From contig NC_084797.1 in assembly GCF_963169125.1 (NCBI RefSeq), forward strand, positions 105,115,868-105,179,867: a stretch of DNA of 64,000 nucleotides, written 5' to 3'. This DNA comes from Humulus lupulus (lineage: Eukaryota; Streptophyta; Magnoliopsida; Rosales; Cannabaceae). Positions 21,722-34,368 of this stretch are shown here, piece after piece (position 1 is the stretch's first letter; every line of letters begins with the position of its first letter). Below the pieces are notes generated by a model. The model saw nothing but the letters and a program-made list of their open reading frames with translations, had not been told where the DNA came from and searched no databases. Both the position numbers and the translations under genes were made by a program.

Positions 21722-22520
21722 GAAAATCTACGACCAAAGAAGGGGAGATGAAAATTTACGGCCAACAGACCAAGAAGTATGAAAGTTGGAATAATTATGA
21801 TCGTGTATAAAAGTTAAGCTTTTATACAACCAGCAGCAAAAACACTAAATTCTATGTGAACAGTTTGGAAAACGGATCAAAAAGCAGAAGTAAAAAGTTT
21901 TTTCATGAGAAACGTTTTTGACTCTGAAGGGGTGGGAAAAATCTAGTTTTTTACAAGCTTAAAAATCAAATTTTTACTTTGATTTTACGCCCTAAATTAA
22001 TTATCCTGACTACCGAATTGATTCCTAACCCCAGCAAAGTGTTATTTTCCTACCATATTAAACATAGGTCAGCATACCCATTTACCCCGGAATAAGTTTT
22101 TCAAGAACTCAGAATCTAAAATGAAGGGAAGACAGATATTGTACGACATCTCAAAGAATGAAAGGTTTAAGGAATTTACTCAGACGAATGTTGAAGTAAA
22201 TGTCTGAAACGTTAAGGCAAAGTCTCCGGCTAAAACTCCACAGATCGTGAAGGATTGTCCGAATTCCTGAACTGTCGTGTCTTGTTCTTCAGAGTTCTTA
22301 AGGAAAGAGTAAAAGGTAAAAAATAATCTTGAGAGGGTACTTATATTGAGTAAGGGGCAGTTACCTAGGAAATCATAAACGGTAATTTTATGAGGCATGG
22401 GTAAGTGCAATAGTCGTCATACCTCTTTTGGGAAACTGAAAAGACATGATTAGTTGCCTTTTTCGAGAAGGCATGCACAGCTCTGACAGATTTGACGGTG
22501 TAGGCGAAAGGTCGGTCAAC
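21722..22520. other. Tat-2 non-coding region upstream of the antisense gene
   Basis: No credible reading frame on either strand. By position it should contain the 5' end of the antisense gene, but no clear TATA element was recognised. The final taagt (22521-22525) is the target duplication of the next insert. Confidence 0.45.
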
Positions 22521-22525
22521 TAAGT

Positions 22526-24886
22526 TATAACGCCCCAAATTTACTAATAAGGCTTAAGGGCCTTGATTAGTGTGCCGGGAGGGCATAACTGGATTATATG
22601 TGATTTAATGATTAAAAGCATATTACATGATTATTAGAATATCTGAGATGCATGACTATGTGTATTAGTATGCATGTAGGCCCTGATTAGGTTAGAAGGG
22701 CATAATCGTAACTTTGGCTCGTTGAGGGCATAACTATATATATTTGTGATAAATTGTCGAGACCACATTATTATGTGGATATATTTGTTATCTGTGACTC
22801 GAGACGATTCTAGTGAGCGGTTTAGTGAAAAAGTCACGGAGGGGATTTATACCCAGCTCGGGGCGAGCTTGGGGATATTTCTGGGAATTTAGAGAATATA
22901 TTTGAGTCTATTTTCATATTGATGAATATAATTGGTGATTAGTTAGGTGTTGGGAAGTAAGAGGAAAATATTAGAGACACTCGAGGAATTAGCGGGAATT
23001 GGGTGTAATGACCAAAGTGCCCCTAGGTTGATTTAAAGGCTTAGAGATAATGGGAGGGTATTATAGTCATTTGGCTTATAAGGGATAAGATTTAAATTTC
23101 TTTATGCCTTAGTGGAAAGTCTAGAGATTGAAGGAAGTTAAACGAAAGAAGAAGAAAAAGAAAACAGGAAAATAGAGGCCATATCTTCACCCATTCGGTT
23201 TAGGTTTCTACCTCAATTCCTAAAGGAATTTGAAGCTGAAACTCAAGGAGATTCTGGGCAGGAGCTTGGGGCTATAGTCTTTTGTCTGGCTTGAAGAAAT
23301 TAGCAAGAGCAATCCATCCATTTGAGGTAAGATTTTGAGGTTAATATTCAGTTCCTGGTAATGGTGTTAAGCTGGTTTTTCTAAGCAAAGTTCTGTGGGA
23401 ATCCTAAGAAGTTGAGGCTGAGGATTTGAGGAGGAGAAGGCTAAGCAAGAGTGGGAGACAACCTAGGCTAAGCTCATCCAGCAAATGTAAGGAATTCTAG
23501 TTCAAGTTCCGTGGTTTCAGTTGTTGTTTTTATTGAGTTTCTGAGCTTTAGGTCCAGCCATGGTGATTCCTTTGATTTGAGGAGCATGTGATTGAGTTAT
23601 GTGTGGTTGGGATGTTTGGGATGAGTGGAGGATGTTGGGAGGCTTGCTTTGAAGTTTGGTTGAGGTTTGGTTGGGTTTTGAGTCGGTTTGGCTCGGGAAA
23701 ATTCGAAGGATAAAATGTTGTGCAGGGCTGTGCTGTGACTAGTGTTATAGCGCTAGGCCATGTGTTCTGGGGCATTTTAAGCTCTGTTTGTAGCGTTGTA
23801 GTGCTCTCCTTAGAGCGTTGTAGTGCTACCCTGTTTCCAGAAAGGGGTTTTTGGGTTATTTTCAAGGGTTTTTGCCCGGGGATTCGGGGTTTGATTCCAC
23901 CACCCCGATTGGTGGAATTGGGGCATCCCGAGGGCTTGGGATTGGTCTCGAGGCTAGGTTTTGGGCTTGTGTTTTGGTGATGATTCTGATCTATGGTTGT
24001 GACTAGGTGTACGCTAGGGCTCGGACGGGATCGTGCTTGGGATCAAATTGAACAAAGCTAGCGAATCCAAAGGTAAGAAAACTGCACCCAGTTATGTGTT
24101 TATGATGGGACTAAGAGCTCCCTATATCTGCATGATGTCATAGATGGTATTATGCCATGGGACATGTGATAAATGGCCTAAGGGTGTCGTAAATTATAGT
24201 TGCGCATAGGGCGTGACTCGGCCACTGGTAGCTAAGGACAGCTTAATATTCACTGAGCTCGGTTTAAGCGGGCCGGAGTCAGTGGGATAAATAAGGGGTG
24301 CGGCCTAAGGGCGTTAACCCTAGTTATCATATGTGGATTTATTGTTGATATAAGGTGATATACTTGGTATGCTGAATAATTGATTAACATGAATGCTTAA
24401 ACTGTTTAGTACATGCTTATGCGGTATGAGTTATTTGATTGTCTGTTGAATGATTATGCTCTATTATTGTGTTTTCTTGCTGGGCCTTGGCTCACGGGTG
24501 CTACGTGGTGCAGGTAAAGGCAAAGGCAAGTTGGACCAATCCTGAGATGGAGAGCTGCGGGGCTGAATGTATATAGTCAGCTATTCGGCCGCCACGACCG
24601 AGGAGTGGAGCAGGACGAGAAATGCTTAATTGTCTGTTTTGCCTTAGAGTTACTAATCATTGTATCTAAATCTTGAATCTTTTATAAACAGTCTTTAACT
24701 TATTACTTTTGGGATCCCATGTAAAAAGAATGTTTATTTGAAAGAAATGAATCATTGAGACCAAAATATTTTAACCCTAGTTCAACTATAGTTTTGGTAA
24801 CACGTTTTGATCAAATGACTTGATTAGCGAGTCTTGCACCTTTGTAAACACACAATATAACGATCTTGGCTATCTAGGGCGTTACA
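22526..24886 (+). repeat. Solo Tekay-type LTR (2361 bp), TSD taagt
   Basis: Starts tataacgcccc (first TG changed to TA) and ends gggcgttaca; flanked by taagt at 22521-22525 and 24887-24891. It shares blocks with the other Tekay LTRs (ctaataaggcttaagggcc, ggtaagaaaactgcaccca, ctcacgggtgct). Donor-like sites lie at 23327, 24073 and 24514. The variable core at about 23720-23835 holds repeated tagcg/gcgct words. Confidence 0.92.
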
Positions 24887-24916
24887 TAAGTTTACTTTAT
24901 GCTAGTCGCAGCAAAT

Positions 24917-24932
24917 AAACTTGGAGGGAAAA
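24917..24932 (+). other. Tat-2 polypurine tract
   Basis: aaacttggagggaaaa directly before the 3' LTR start tgtttaccc. This is the expected plus-strand primer position. Confidence 0.8.
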
Positions 24933-25550
24933 TGTTTACCCAAAAAATGGCTCCCAATGATGTGGCAAGATTTTCTTACATGTGGCTGGCACGTGGCGGT
25001 TTCCAGTGAAGAGATCCTATTCGACCATTGACCAGATAATTATTGATTCGTCAAGTCTCTTGATGAGGTGCGACCAGTCTCGTCACATACTTTCATTTAC
25101 TTCCTTTGGGATACGCAATCTTGTAATAATTACATTTATAATGTTTCCTTTTAATACCTTGATATGCTGATATTAATTATAATTAAGACCCATCAGCCCA
25201 TGTAACCCTCTTGAGCCTATAAATAAGAAGAGGAGGGCTCAAGGAAGGGACTTCTGGACTTTTGAACTTTTAATCTTTGTATTCATATAGAAAAGCATAG
25301 GGTGATTATCCACCGCAATTGTAATCTTCCTAAGGCTTGTGATACTCAAGAACCCTAGTTCTTTGATCACATTAGTGGGATTCAATATCAATAAGAACAC
25401 AAAGTGGACATAGGTCATTACCATCTCATTGGGGCCGAACCACTATAAATCTTTTGTGCTAATTACTTTTCATTTGATTTTCTTCTTGTTTTCACCTCAT
25501 TTTCTGTCGTTATTTTGACTCTGTGTCATTGGCCAAATCAAGGGTCAACA
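24933..25550 (+). repeat. Tat-2 3' LTR (618 bp)
   Basis: TGTTTACC...GTCAACA, followed by the duplication cacgg at 25551-25555. It is the uninterrupted copy of the split 5' LTR and shows the empty target site of the 10213-12244 solo LTR. Confidence 0.92.
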
Positions 25551-25555
25551 CACGG

Positions 25556-26400
25556 TAACAAATTGGAGCTGGTTTTCATAGATCCATGGTCCTCGCATCA
25601 CCTTTGATTAAATCAACTAGAATGTCTCAATTAATTGATTTAATTATCAATTAGGAGTTTTAGACTTTACTAGGTCAATTTTGGAAAATTTTACAGAGAT
25701 ATGAGATTTAGAGAATTAAAGAGAATATTTGGGAAATTTTATTAATAATGATAGACCTGTTACAATATAAATAAATAATATTAAATCAAGTATCAAATTA
25801 TAATAAGTTAATTTGAATAAAGATTTAATTAATTAAATAAAAGACATACAAATTAAAAGGTTTTGAATTTAGGACCAATTGGAATTTAAATTCAAAACAA
25901 AGAGATTGGGCCCAAATCCATTTGTGGGAGCCCAAGTCTTTTATATTTTTGTTTATTATTTTAATTAAATTAAATTTAAATAAAGCCCATTAAGTTTCCT
26001 ATATAAGGAATATGATGTCTAGGGTTTTTATAAGGAAGTCTCAGTTGATTCATTGGGTAAGTGAAAACCTAGACAATCTAATCCTTTCTCAGCCACTCTC
26101 TCTTCTTCTCTTCTAGATCTCTATTCCATGTGTTGAGAACCAGCCCACACTAGTTCTAGGTTGATCAAAGGCTTGGTGAGGAAGACTCTGTTGTTGATCT
26201 AGTTTAATCTCCTGATAATACTCTGCTGCAAAAAGGAATTAGGGGTTAGAGCTGAACATTCGTAAGTTTCTACATCTTTGTATTTATGTTAATTTATGAA
26301 TCTAATGTTCATATGTATGTCACGTTATTCTATGTTTCTATTATGTGTTTGGAAACATAATAGGAAGCATGCCTCTAGATTTAAATTTCGAGATCCCACA
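25556..26400 (+). repeat. Copia-1 3' LTR, right part
   Basis: Resumes the Copia LTR after Tat-2; it matches the reverse complement of about 29290-30130 (gatccatggtcctc, ttgatttaattatcaatta, gggtaagtgaaaacctagac). It ends gagatcccaca at 26400. With 8748-9682 the LTR is about 1.8 kb. Confidence 0.85.
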
Positions 26401-26856
26401 ATAACCTCCCAGAAAGACCTAAGAAAAAGAGGAGAAGGGATGTTGATGAGCCTCCCCAACAACCAAGACCAGAAGAACAAGGCAGATTGTTAGCTGTAGC
26501 AATTGCAAGCAAGTGGGGCACTTTAGGACAAGCTACAAAAATCAAACTGTTAAGCAGGTCATTTGGTGCCTTAGATGCTATATTGTATGCAATTTTTCCT
26601 ACTTTTCATTTACTTATAAATGCATTTCTTTAAAAAAAAAATTGCAGGCTCCAGTTCAAGAAAATAGGTGGTAGGCCACAAAGTAAGAACCCATCTAAAG
26701 ATACCAAAAGAAGGAGAGAAAGAAGGGAGAAAGAAAAACAAAGAGAATTAGGTGCTTCAGGAACTACTCTAGGAATCACTCCAGGACCTGCTCGAAGAGG
26801 TAGAGGTCGAACTAGAAGATCTGCAAGTGCTTCAGAAGCAAGTCCAAGCAGCTAGT
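26401..26856 (+). pseudogene. MULE-like transposase C-terminal remnant
   Basis: Begins with a basic stretch (RPKKKRRRDVDEPP) and, after a frame change, a CCHC-like knuckle CSNCKQVGHFRTS whose last Cys is Ser. A likely intron follows (26558-26647, gt...ttgcag, about 90 bp). The last exon is KKIGGRPQSKNPSK and a basic, Arg/Glu-rich tail ending at TAG 26854-26856. This order (PGRPKK-type basic motif, zinc knuckle, basic tail) is typical of plant MuDR-type transposases. The 5' part is missing and the left side abuts the Copia-1 LTR. Confidence 0.55.
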
Positions 26857-28139
26857 TTAATGTTATGTTATGTTATGTTATGTTATATTATCATGTATCA
26901 TTTTGAATCTGCAGCAGGGGTACTTTTTGATGGAAATTTTTTTTAACCTTAGGTGTTAATTGTTAGGTTTATTTTGATATAACTTAAAAGGTTTTCATGT
27001 ATAACCTTAGGTGTTGTTGATTTGGCTAACTTATATATTTTTATGTAACTGCTAAACATTTTGCAGTATGTGAAAACAATAGAGTTCTGTTGTTCAATCA
27101 AAAATAATATGGAAAGTTCCACTGAAGGTTTTTGTCTATCATTCTTTTTTTTTTCAAAAGTCTCAACCATGGTCACATTCAGGATTCATAAGCTAAAATG
27201 TTAAACCATGTGTCATTATAATTCCACAAATCACATACAAAATTTACACTAACAACCAGTACATAAAATAAATTACAACTACATAAAGTATGATTTTATT
27301 CAAGTTGTAAGCACACGAGTTCTCAACCACATGCTCCACTCTAAATGTACTTTCACCACTACTTGCAGGCTTCTTTGCATTTTCTCTGTCAGCACCATAG
27401 CTTTGTTGCTGCTGATTACCAGTCCATGATCTAAAAGCTGAATCCATCGAAGAAATATCCATCTCTAATTCTAGCATCATTCCCATTCCACATTCACAAA
27501 ATCAGTGGTCAACCCATTCAAAATAATTACAACCTCTGTCAACCTATTTCAAGCTCAATTAAGTATTACTAATACTAACCCAAGCAAAACAATGGATTGG
27601 GATGGAATAATATACAAAAAAAATCAAGGCATACAGAAAAAACTAACTTGACAGCTAACACACGTTAGGAATCTTCTTCATAGGTTCCTCGGCGTTCGCA
27701 AAATCCTCATCACAATGAGTTTCGGAGGATTACAAAAGCAATGCAAGCATCCCATCAACTGCTCCTCAACCTTCTTTGTCATTTCCGACCATTTTCTCTC
27801 TCTCATGGATTTTGGTGAAGCTTCGTTCCTTCGACAATGGCTGTCCTCGACCTGGTTTTAACCCGTAAAGTTTTACTTCTCAAACAATAATAACAATAAC
27901 AGTAATAATAACAACAATAATAATAAGTTTACACATACACAAGTTATGTTCCATGTCATTAAGCACGTGGAGCAATATATGAAAGACACGTGGGGTTAAT
28001 TGTTCCAAACTGGCACTTAACATCCAAAGGTTGACGGCTACAAGGAAATTGTAATAGTCAGGGGTATTGCCGTCAAATTTTTTCATTAGGGTTATTGGTG
28101 CGTGAAGTTGAAAAGAATAAGGGGTTTTGACGCAAATAA
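26857..28139. other. Gene-poor sequence with simple repeats, possible MULE end
   Basis: Contains an (ATGTT)n run at about 26860-26890 and an AAT/AAC-rich microsatellite at about 27886-27928. A short minus-strand frame at 27244-27486 has no recognised domain and weak support. At about 28115-28139 the minus strand reads gagttatttgcgtcaaaacccc, a form seen at MULE ends, but no partner end was found. Confidence 0.35.
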
Positions 28140-29289
28140 CTCAAAATAGAATTAATATGTTTCTAATCAATTATTAGGTCCAATTAAAAGGATTAACATA
28201 ATATAATTAAGTCCAACATAGGTAAGTAGGCCTTAAAAATTCAAGCTTGCATGGAGGAGAGTTGTGTTCATTATGTCGTACCCACTACAAAGGCTCCATA
28301 ACTTCCATACAAAGCCCAAAAATATAGGAATTTGAACCTCCGTATTATTAATTGTTATTCATTTTACTAGGTCCAATCTAGTAATGCAAAACAAATGATA
28401 CTTCGCAAGTAGAACCACCCACAAGAGAGGAATTTAAACTTTACATATTCAATTGGGCACAAATAAAACCTAACATTTTATGAAAGTTTTATTTGAGTTT
28501 TCCCACATTTTTCAAACAAAATTTGGTCATGGGTATACTTATATTTAAAGCCCAAATACAATAAATAACTTAATAGTGATGCATGACATGTTAACAATTG
28601 GATGGGCCATGCATATAAATCTATATGACATGCTACTCATTTATGACAACTATTTCAAAAATAAACAATTTCGCCAAAAAAAAACTCCTAACTAACCAAC
28701 AACAATTAGACATTTATCAATTAAAAAATAATAAATTAAATATAAGAATTTATGAGAAAAAATTCAATTAATTAATCAAATTTAAACTTGAATGTTAAGT
28801 TTAGAAAATATCCCACAAAATAAGGAATCTAAAAAAATTAATAATTAATTTATTAACTATAAATAATTTGGAATTTTAATTTGTTTTTTAAATTTCAATT
28901 TCCCAAAAACATATCAAATTTTGAAATTTATGGTTTTCGCAAATTTTACTTGAGTAGAAAAACACGCGCAAACGCCCGTAGCTGCACGCGCACATCGAGC
29001 GCATCAACGCGCATGCCTTTTCGCAAAACGCAAAAATTTGACTTTTTGTGCAAAGAATCATTCCAAACTTGTTTTTAATAATTTTTAGGGGTTTAAAACA
29101 ATTAATAAAACACACATAAAAATTAAAAAAAAAACAATAAAACAATCAATTTTTAGGCATAAACACATAAAACCTAACACATGCTTCTAGAACATGCAAC
29201 CATCAAATTTTCTAAACATGTCAAAGTTCATAAACATAATCATGCATTCAAAATATCTAGATCTAGGCAACCTAGGCTCTAAGGCCAAT
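28140..29289 (-). other. Probable Copia-2 internal leader, primer site at 29271-29289
   Basis: AT-rich, no reading frame of note. Directly inside the Copia-2 LTR the element strand reads attggccttagagcctagg, resembling the usual tggtatcagagc site (initiator tRNA-Met) with three changes. A short GC-rich island of cgcg words lies at about 28975-29030. How far Copia-2 extends to the left is not clear. Confidence 0.45.
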
Positions 29290-30910
29290 TGTAAGATCTT
29301 CGAATTTAAATCTAGATGCATGCACAATATTATTTTTCTAAAAACATAATAGAAACATAGAATAGCATGACATATATATGAACATCATAATCGTAAATTT
29401 AAACAAACACAAAGATGTAGAAACTTAGGAATATGCAGCGGAACAATAACTCTTTCCTTTAGATTTTCTAACCTTTGATTCCTTGTGGTAGTAAGGTATT
29501 GCCAACAATCTAAACTGCTTAAATTATGCCAAAGTCTTCCAGGGCTATCTCTAAATCAAGTCTAACAAAGAGTTGGCAAGTTCTCAACACATGAGATAGA
29601 ATTAGAGATGGAAGAACAAGAGAATGAATTGCCAAGAAAGGATTAGACTGTCTAGGTTTTCACTTACCCAATGAATCAATTGAGACTCGCTTTTAAAAAC
29701 CCTAGACAATGGGCATTATTTAAATTTAAATTTAAAATAATTAAAATAAAAACAAAAAATCAAAGCCTCCCACATATGTATTTGGGTCCAATCTCTTTGT
29801 TTTGAATTTAAATCTCAATTGGGTCTAAATTAAAAATCTTTTTACTTATTTATCTTTCAATTAATTAATTAAATAAATAATTGAATCATTATTCAAATTA
29901 ACTAATTATAATTTGAAACTTGATTTAATATTATTTATTACCATTGACTCCAATTTTTCAATATTAATATATTTTTCTAAATATTCTCTTTTATTCCCAA
30001 ATTCTTATTACATGTAAATATCACTAAATTGACCTAGTCAAATTGATATTTCTAATTGATAATTAAATCAATTTTTTGAGATTATTAAACTTGATTTGAT
30101 AAGAGATGACATGAGGACCATGGATCCATGAACCTAAGATACAATAAGTTCCCATGAGTTTATTTATTACAATAATCTATCACATAACTTATTAATTCCT
30201 CATGACTCTACTATAGACTCGGAATTGGACTCTTGAGTTCACAGAACGTATTTTACCAAACCACAAATATGTTATCCATTGTTATAACAGTTACAACTAG
30301 TAAATCCTCTATCAATGACTTACTAATGAGTCAGTGAAAATTATCGTTTTATCCCTCATTTGTATTTTATCCTTAACTCTCATTGAGTACATTGTAAATG
30401 ATAAATATGTGAACTTAATCCCAGATTTGAGCGTGCAATCATTTACCTTGACCTAGAATATACTAGAATATAATTACTAGAATATTATCACTCAGAAGTA
30501 AGATCAACTTGACCTATGGTCAACATTGTGACATTGATTAGATTCGATAACAACGATACTTATTTATCTATCAATAATCAATATCAGTCCTAGTCCAATG
30601 TACTAATATACATCTGATCTTATCTACTTGGTCAATGCATTGAATAAGACATCACACCCTGAATGTGTAAGTAGATCATATCATAGATTACTAGATTAGT
30701 GAAAATTCAATGCACTAACTTAATCTTAGGGCATGTTCTTTTGAACATATAACTACAATTATAATCCATTGTAACCTAGTCACTAATAATCATGTAATAA
30801 AACAAACAAGCAACACAGTTGCCAAACTAAATAATTTGTACTTCTTGTATTAACAATATAAAATCGCGTTACATGTCCAACATGGTTTTATAAGGGCATA
30901 AAATCCAACA
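29290..30910 (-). repeat. Copia-2 5' LTR (about 1.62 kb)
   Basis: Element strand: TGTTGGATTTTATGCC at 30910 to GATCTTACA at 29290. It is the same family as the Copia-1 LTR in opposite orientation. The primer-site-like sequence next to its end shows it is a 5' LTR. Confidence 0.8.
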
Positions 30911-33761
30911 CCTACAACTTTCAACATTGGCTTGACCATTTGACTCGAGAATGGTGATAAGGTTAATGACAATTTCGAAAGTACTGAGCTTCAATTGAAT
31001 GGTCAAATCTCAACCAACCCCCCCCCCCCCCCCCAAAAAAAAAATATATATTCTAATCTTATTTTACATTTCCTTTTTCTCTTCTTATTCATTTTCTTCT
31101 TCATCTTTAGAGGCATCACCATGCTTCTTCTTCACAGGCAAGGATCCATCATCACCGTCGTGAGTTGCTTGACCTGAGTTCATGAATATGGTCGAGGATA
31201 TGGTTAGATCGGCACTCTTTAACGAACAACGACTTGGATTTCTTAATGTCCAATCATCTCGGGGCATGTCTCACGTTGGGAGGCTCATTGGACCTAGCAT
31301 CGAAGTGTGGTGCTTGAAGACGGTGGGAGTTTCATTGCTTCAAGCTCAACATGCTTGGCTACTAAGGTGCAAGGCTTGGACAACCTGAATAGTGTTTCAA
31401 TGGGGGTGGACAAATGCTCGCTTGGAATGTGCTTTGATATGAGCTCCTTTTTTCTACTTTTATTTTTTCTTCAAAGTTTTGGTTTAAATCTGATTGATTT
31501 TTTATTTTGATGAGTTTCTGAGTTTTTTTATTTTCTAAATTTGATATTGCTGGAGAATTCATGTTTGAATTTGCATTGATATTTTTCTTCAAAGGTTTTG
31601 AGTTTGAATTAGATATTATTAAGGAATAGTTTTTTTTATGATATACAGTTATGTTGTAGTATTTTTACATCTTCTCTCAAGTGTGTTTTGATTTAATGAA
31701 CACCAATTATTTATTTCCAATACTACAACAAAATGTTATTTATGATTCTCCAAGTTTGACATAATATGTTTATTACGTCATTAGGGCATGAGACGTAAAA
31801 ATGTAAAGTAAATTATGTATCGCTGCATGCAAGATGTAACAAGTCTCACGCATGCTTGTCCTATTTCACCCAACAAGATGCGATATATATGACTTTTTTT
31901 ATTAATTATCTAAATATTCAAATTTATTTTATTTATTTATATTTTATTTTTAGATTTTAATTTGAAATTTTAATATTTAATTTATAATAATAAAATTATA
32001 TAGAATTATAATTCTAATTCTAAATTTAAAATATTTATTAATAAAAAACATATTTTACAAAATATGTTAATAATGCTCATTTTGGATGATTGGTTGCATT
32101 GTGTGCACCCATTGTTATGGCATCTCATCAATTTCTGTTTTAGTACATGGAGCGCAACTTTTTAGCTACAAAAGCAAAAATTAAATATAATAATTAAATT
32201 GCTTTATATGCTTAGATAATTATAAACTTCACTATGTAGAAGCAATATGCAATGCATGTTTGTTTAGTTTTAAAATTTTAAACATTATCTAACATTTTAA
32301 TAAAAATTAGTTCACTATTATTTAAAAATATATATAATATAATGAGTTATAGTTCTATAGTATATAGAAATATTTATATCAATAATCTTTACATACATGA
32401 CATCTAAATAGAACATATAGTTATATATTTACATGACTACATGACATATATATAAAATACACTAATATTTAAAAAGAAATTAATAATAGAAATAAAACAA
32501 GAATAGAAAAAGTCATAGTGTAGATAGTAGTATATGCATAAATTATTTTTAGTGTCTAATGTATCTCACAATGTCCTTTGGTGAATTTGATAAAAAAAAA
32601 AGAGCTCAAATCACTTGATAAAAACAAACTATCACACAAATTTATAAGATAAAAAAATGATATGTATGCCTTTATTATTTTTAAATAAATATGATTTAAT
32701 TTTTAAATTATCATAAAGTATCTAAAAAATATCATATTTTAATTAATTTTTGTTTAAGTTTATGTTTGTTCTAGTTTTTTAATTTGGCAGTGATAACAAA
32801 AGATTATATATTATATGTTTAATATAATATTAAGTTTAAGTTTAATTAAATTTTATTTAAGTTATAAAATATCTGGTTTTTGTTCTTTTTAAATAATTAT
32901 CATTGTAAAATAACTCCAAATATCTTATTTTAATTTGTTTAATTATTTATTTAATTTTATTTAAGTTTAAGTCATGTTTACAATCTACTGTTAAATATAA
33001 GAATATTCCGTTAAAGTTAACAGAAAAAAATAAAGAACCGTTAAAATCAAGAATTGCCGTTATCTACACATTTTTTATATAGAAAAGATAATAATAAATT
33101 AATATTTTTTTTTCTTTTTTCAAGTAACTTTTTGCATTTCAACATTTTCTTGACATAAATCCACACTCCACTTTCACATTCGATGATTGATATGGGCATT
33201 GATTGAAATTTAAGTAATTAAATAATAACTTAATGAAAATGTAAATATTGACAGTATTATATCGAATTAAAAGTTATGGATACTTACCTTAGATTGATAA
33301 CAATCTGTCAATATTTTAGTAACCTAACTATTTGCATATATTAATTCAATTACTTTAAACAATATGTAAGTTTTCATCCTTATATTATTACAACACACAA
33401 ATTTAAATTAAGAAAATATACTGTTGTACCATAATTTTAGTCCGAGTTCATTCACTCAGCTCGAGTACACCTGGCAAATAAATATACGAAGAGATAACCA
33501 AAGGAATGATATCTGCTTATTATCTACGTGGACAATTCGAGTTTCACGTGGTCATACGTGGTGTTAGGCGTCCTGGATTTAACTTGAACTAAGGATGCAA
33601 TGGCTATGAAGCGTGAGCTCAGAATCTTAAAGTAGCAGTCGAAGCACAAGCTTGGAGGAGATATCCAGCTTGTGGTAATTCTAGTATACTTCCTACTCAA
33701 GGATCCCCGGAGACTCGGGATCCCCTTATACATTTATTTATGACCAGACTATCATATTTAA
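30911..33761. other. AT-rich intergenic sequence
   Basis: No supported gene. Contains a run of about 17 C followed by A (31018-31044), a short palindrome-like pair gttgtagta / tactacaac around 31650-31735 that resembles CACTA-type ends, and a long AT-rich part (31900-33420). The last 330 bases are more balanced in composition and look like old LTR-type sequence of unknown family. Confidence 0.5.
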
Positions 33762-33811
33762 TGTAACGCCCTACTAATTAGGGTCTGTTACAACTTGGTA
33801 TCAAAGTTGCC
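33762..33811 (+). other. Tekay-A 5' LTR remnant and primer binding site
   Basis: A 31-bp imperfect palindrome from tgtaacgcc to tctgttaca (33762-33792) has the ends of a Tekay LTR but almost no inside. Three bases later comes tggtatcaaagttgcc (33796-33811), close to the tggtatcagagc initiator-tRNA-Met site used by Tekay/Del elements. It looks like a 5' LTR collapsed by internal deletion. Confidence 0.5.
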
Positions 33812-34368
33812 AAGGTTTAAGGGTTCCTCATGTTGGACTGGGCATGTACATTCACTGCTAAAGACAAGCTTGACTCAGGGTTGGGTAACTATTGATATAA
33901 TTATGTATGTACTTGCTTAAATGGACTATATATGCTTTACCAGCTAGGTTAAATAAGAAGCATGAGTTATTTTGATAGGGTCTGGCCCTTGACTACTGTA
34001 TGTAGGTTGAGGATGTGCTTATTAGCACGATAGACACTTGTAATTATTGTAGGAATGCTTATTAGCACCAATACATGCATCATTAAATGCTTATTATGCA
34101 TGCTGGAAAATGCTTATTAGCATTCTTCTTATTCTTGAGTATTGGAAATGTTAAATAGCATTATGTTATGTGTATGCATGCGAAGAATGTGCTTATCAAC
34201 ATCTTGTTCACATATGATCATGGATTCCTCTACTTATTAGCATGATTGTTATGTGTGAATTACTGGGATGCTTATTAACATTGTCAGTGCATGTGGATGC
34301 TTATTCGATCAATGTTGAACCGTGGGTTGGTATGAGGTATTGCTATTACTGCCTGATAAGCCAAGTTA
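33812..34368 (+). repeat. Tekay-A leader with tgcttattagca hairpin repeats
   Basis: Short imperfect palindromes of the form tgcttattagca recur about eight times between 34015 and 34310 (clear copies at 34015-34028, 34056-34067 and 34111-34122). The spacing is irregular, 25-50 bp. No coding sequence. Confidence 0.6.

Larger units (their letters stand above)
9683..25550 (+). mobile_element. Tat-2: full-length Tat-type Gypsy element, nested in a Copia LTR
   Basis: Bounded by TGTTTACC at 9683 and GTCAACA at 25550, with a perfect 5-bp duplication cacgg (9678-9682 and 25551-25555). Order: 5' LTR (split), gag, pol, purine motif, antisense gene-like region, solo Tekay LTR, PPT, 3' LTR. About 15.9 kb in total, of which about 4.4 kb are two later solo-LTR insertions. 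Coding parts have many stops and frame changes, so it is inactive. Confidence 0.9.

Noticed and set aside
27244..27486. 80-codon minus-strand frame as a possible host gene
   Set aside because: No recognised domain or neighbour support; kept only as a note in the region entry.
30995..31177. Small hydrophobic protein
   Set aside because: The frame runs through poly-C/A and a T-rich tract; low complexity only.
34010..34320. CRISPR-like array
   Set aside because: Repeats are short, palindromic, irregularly spaced and in a plant retrotransposon leader.
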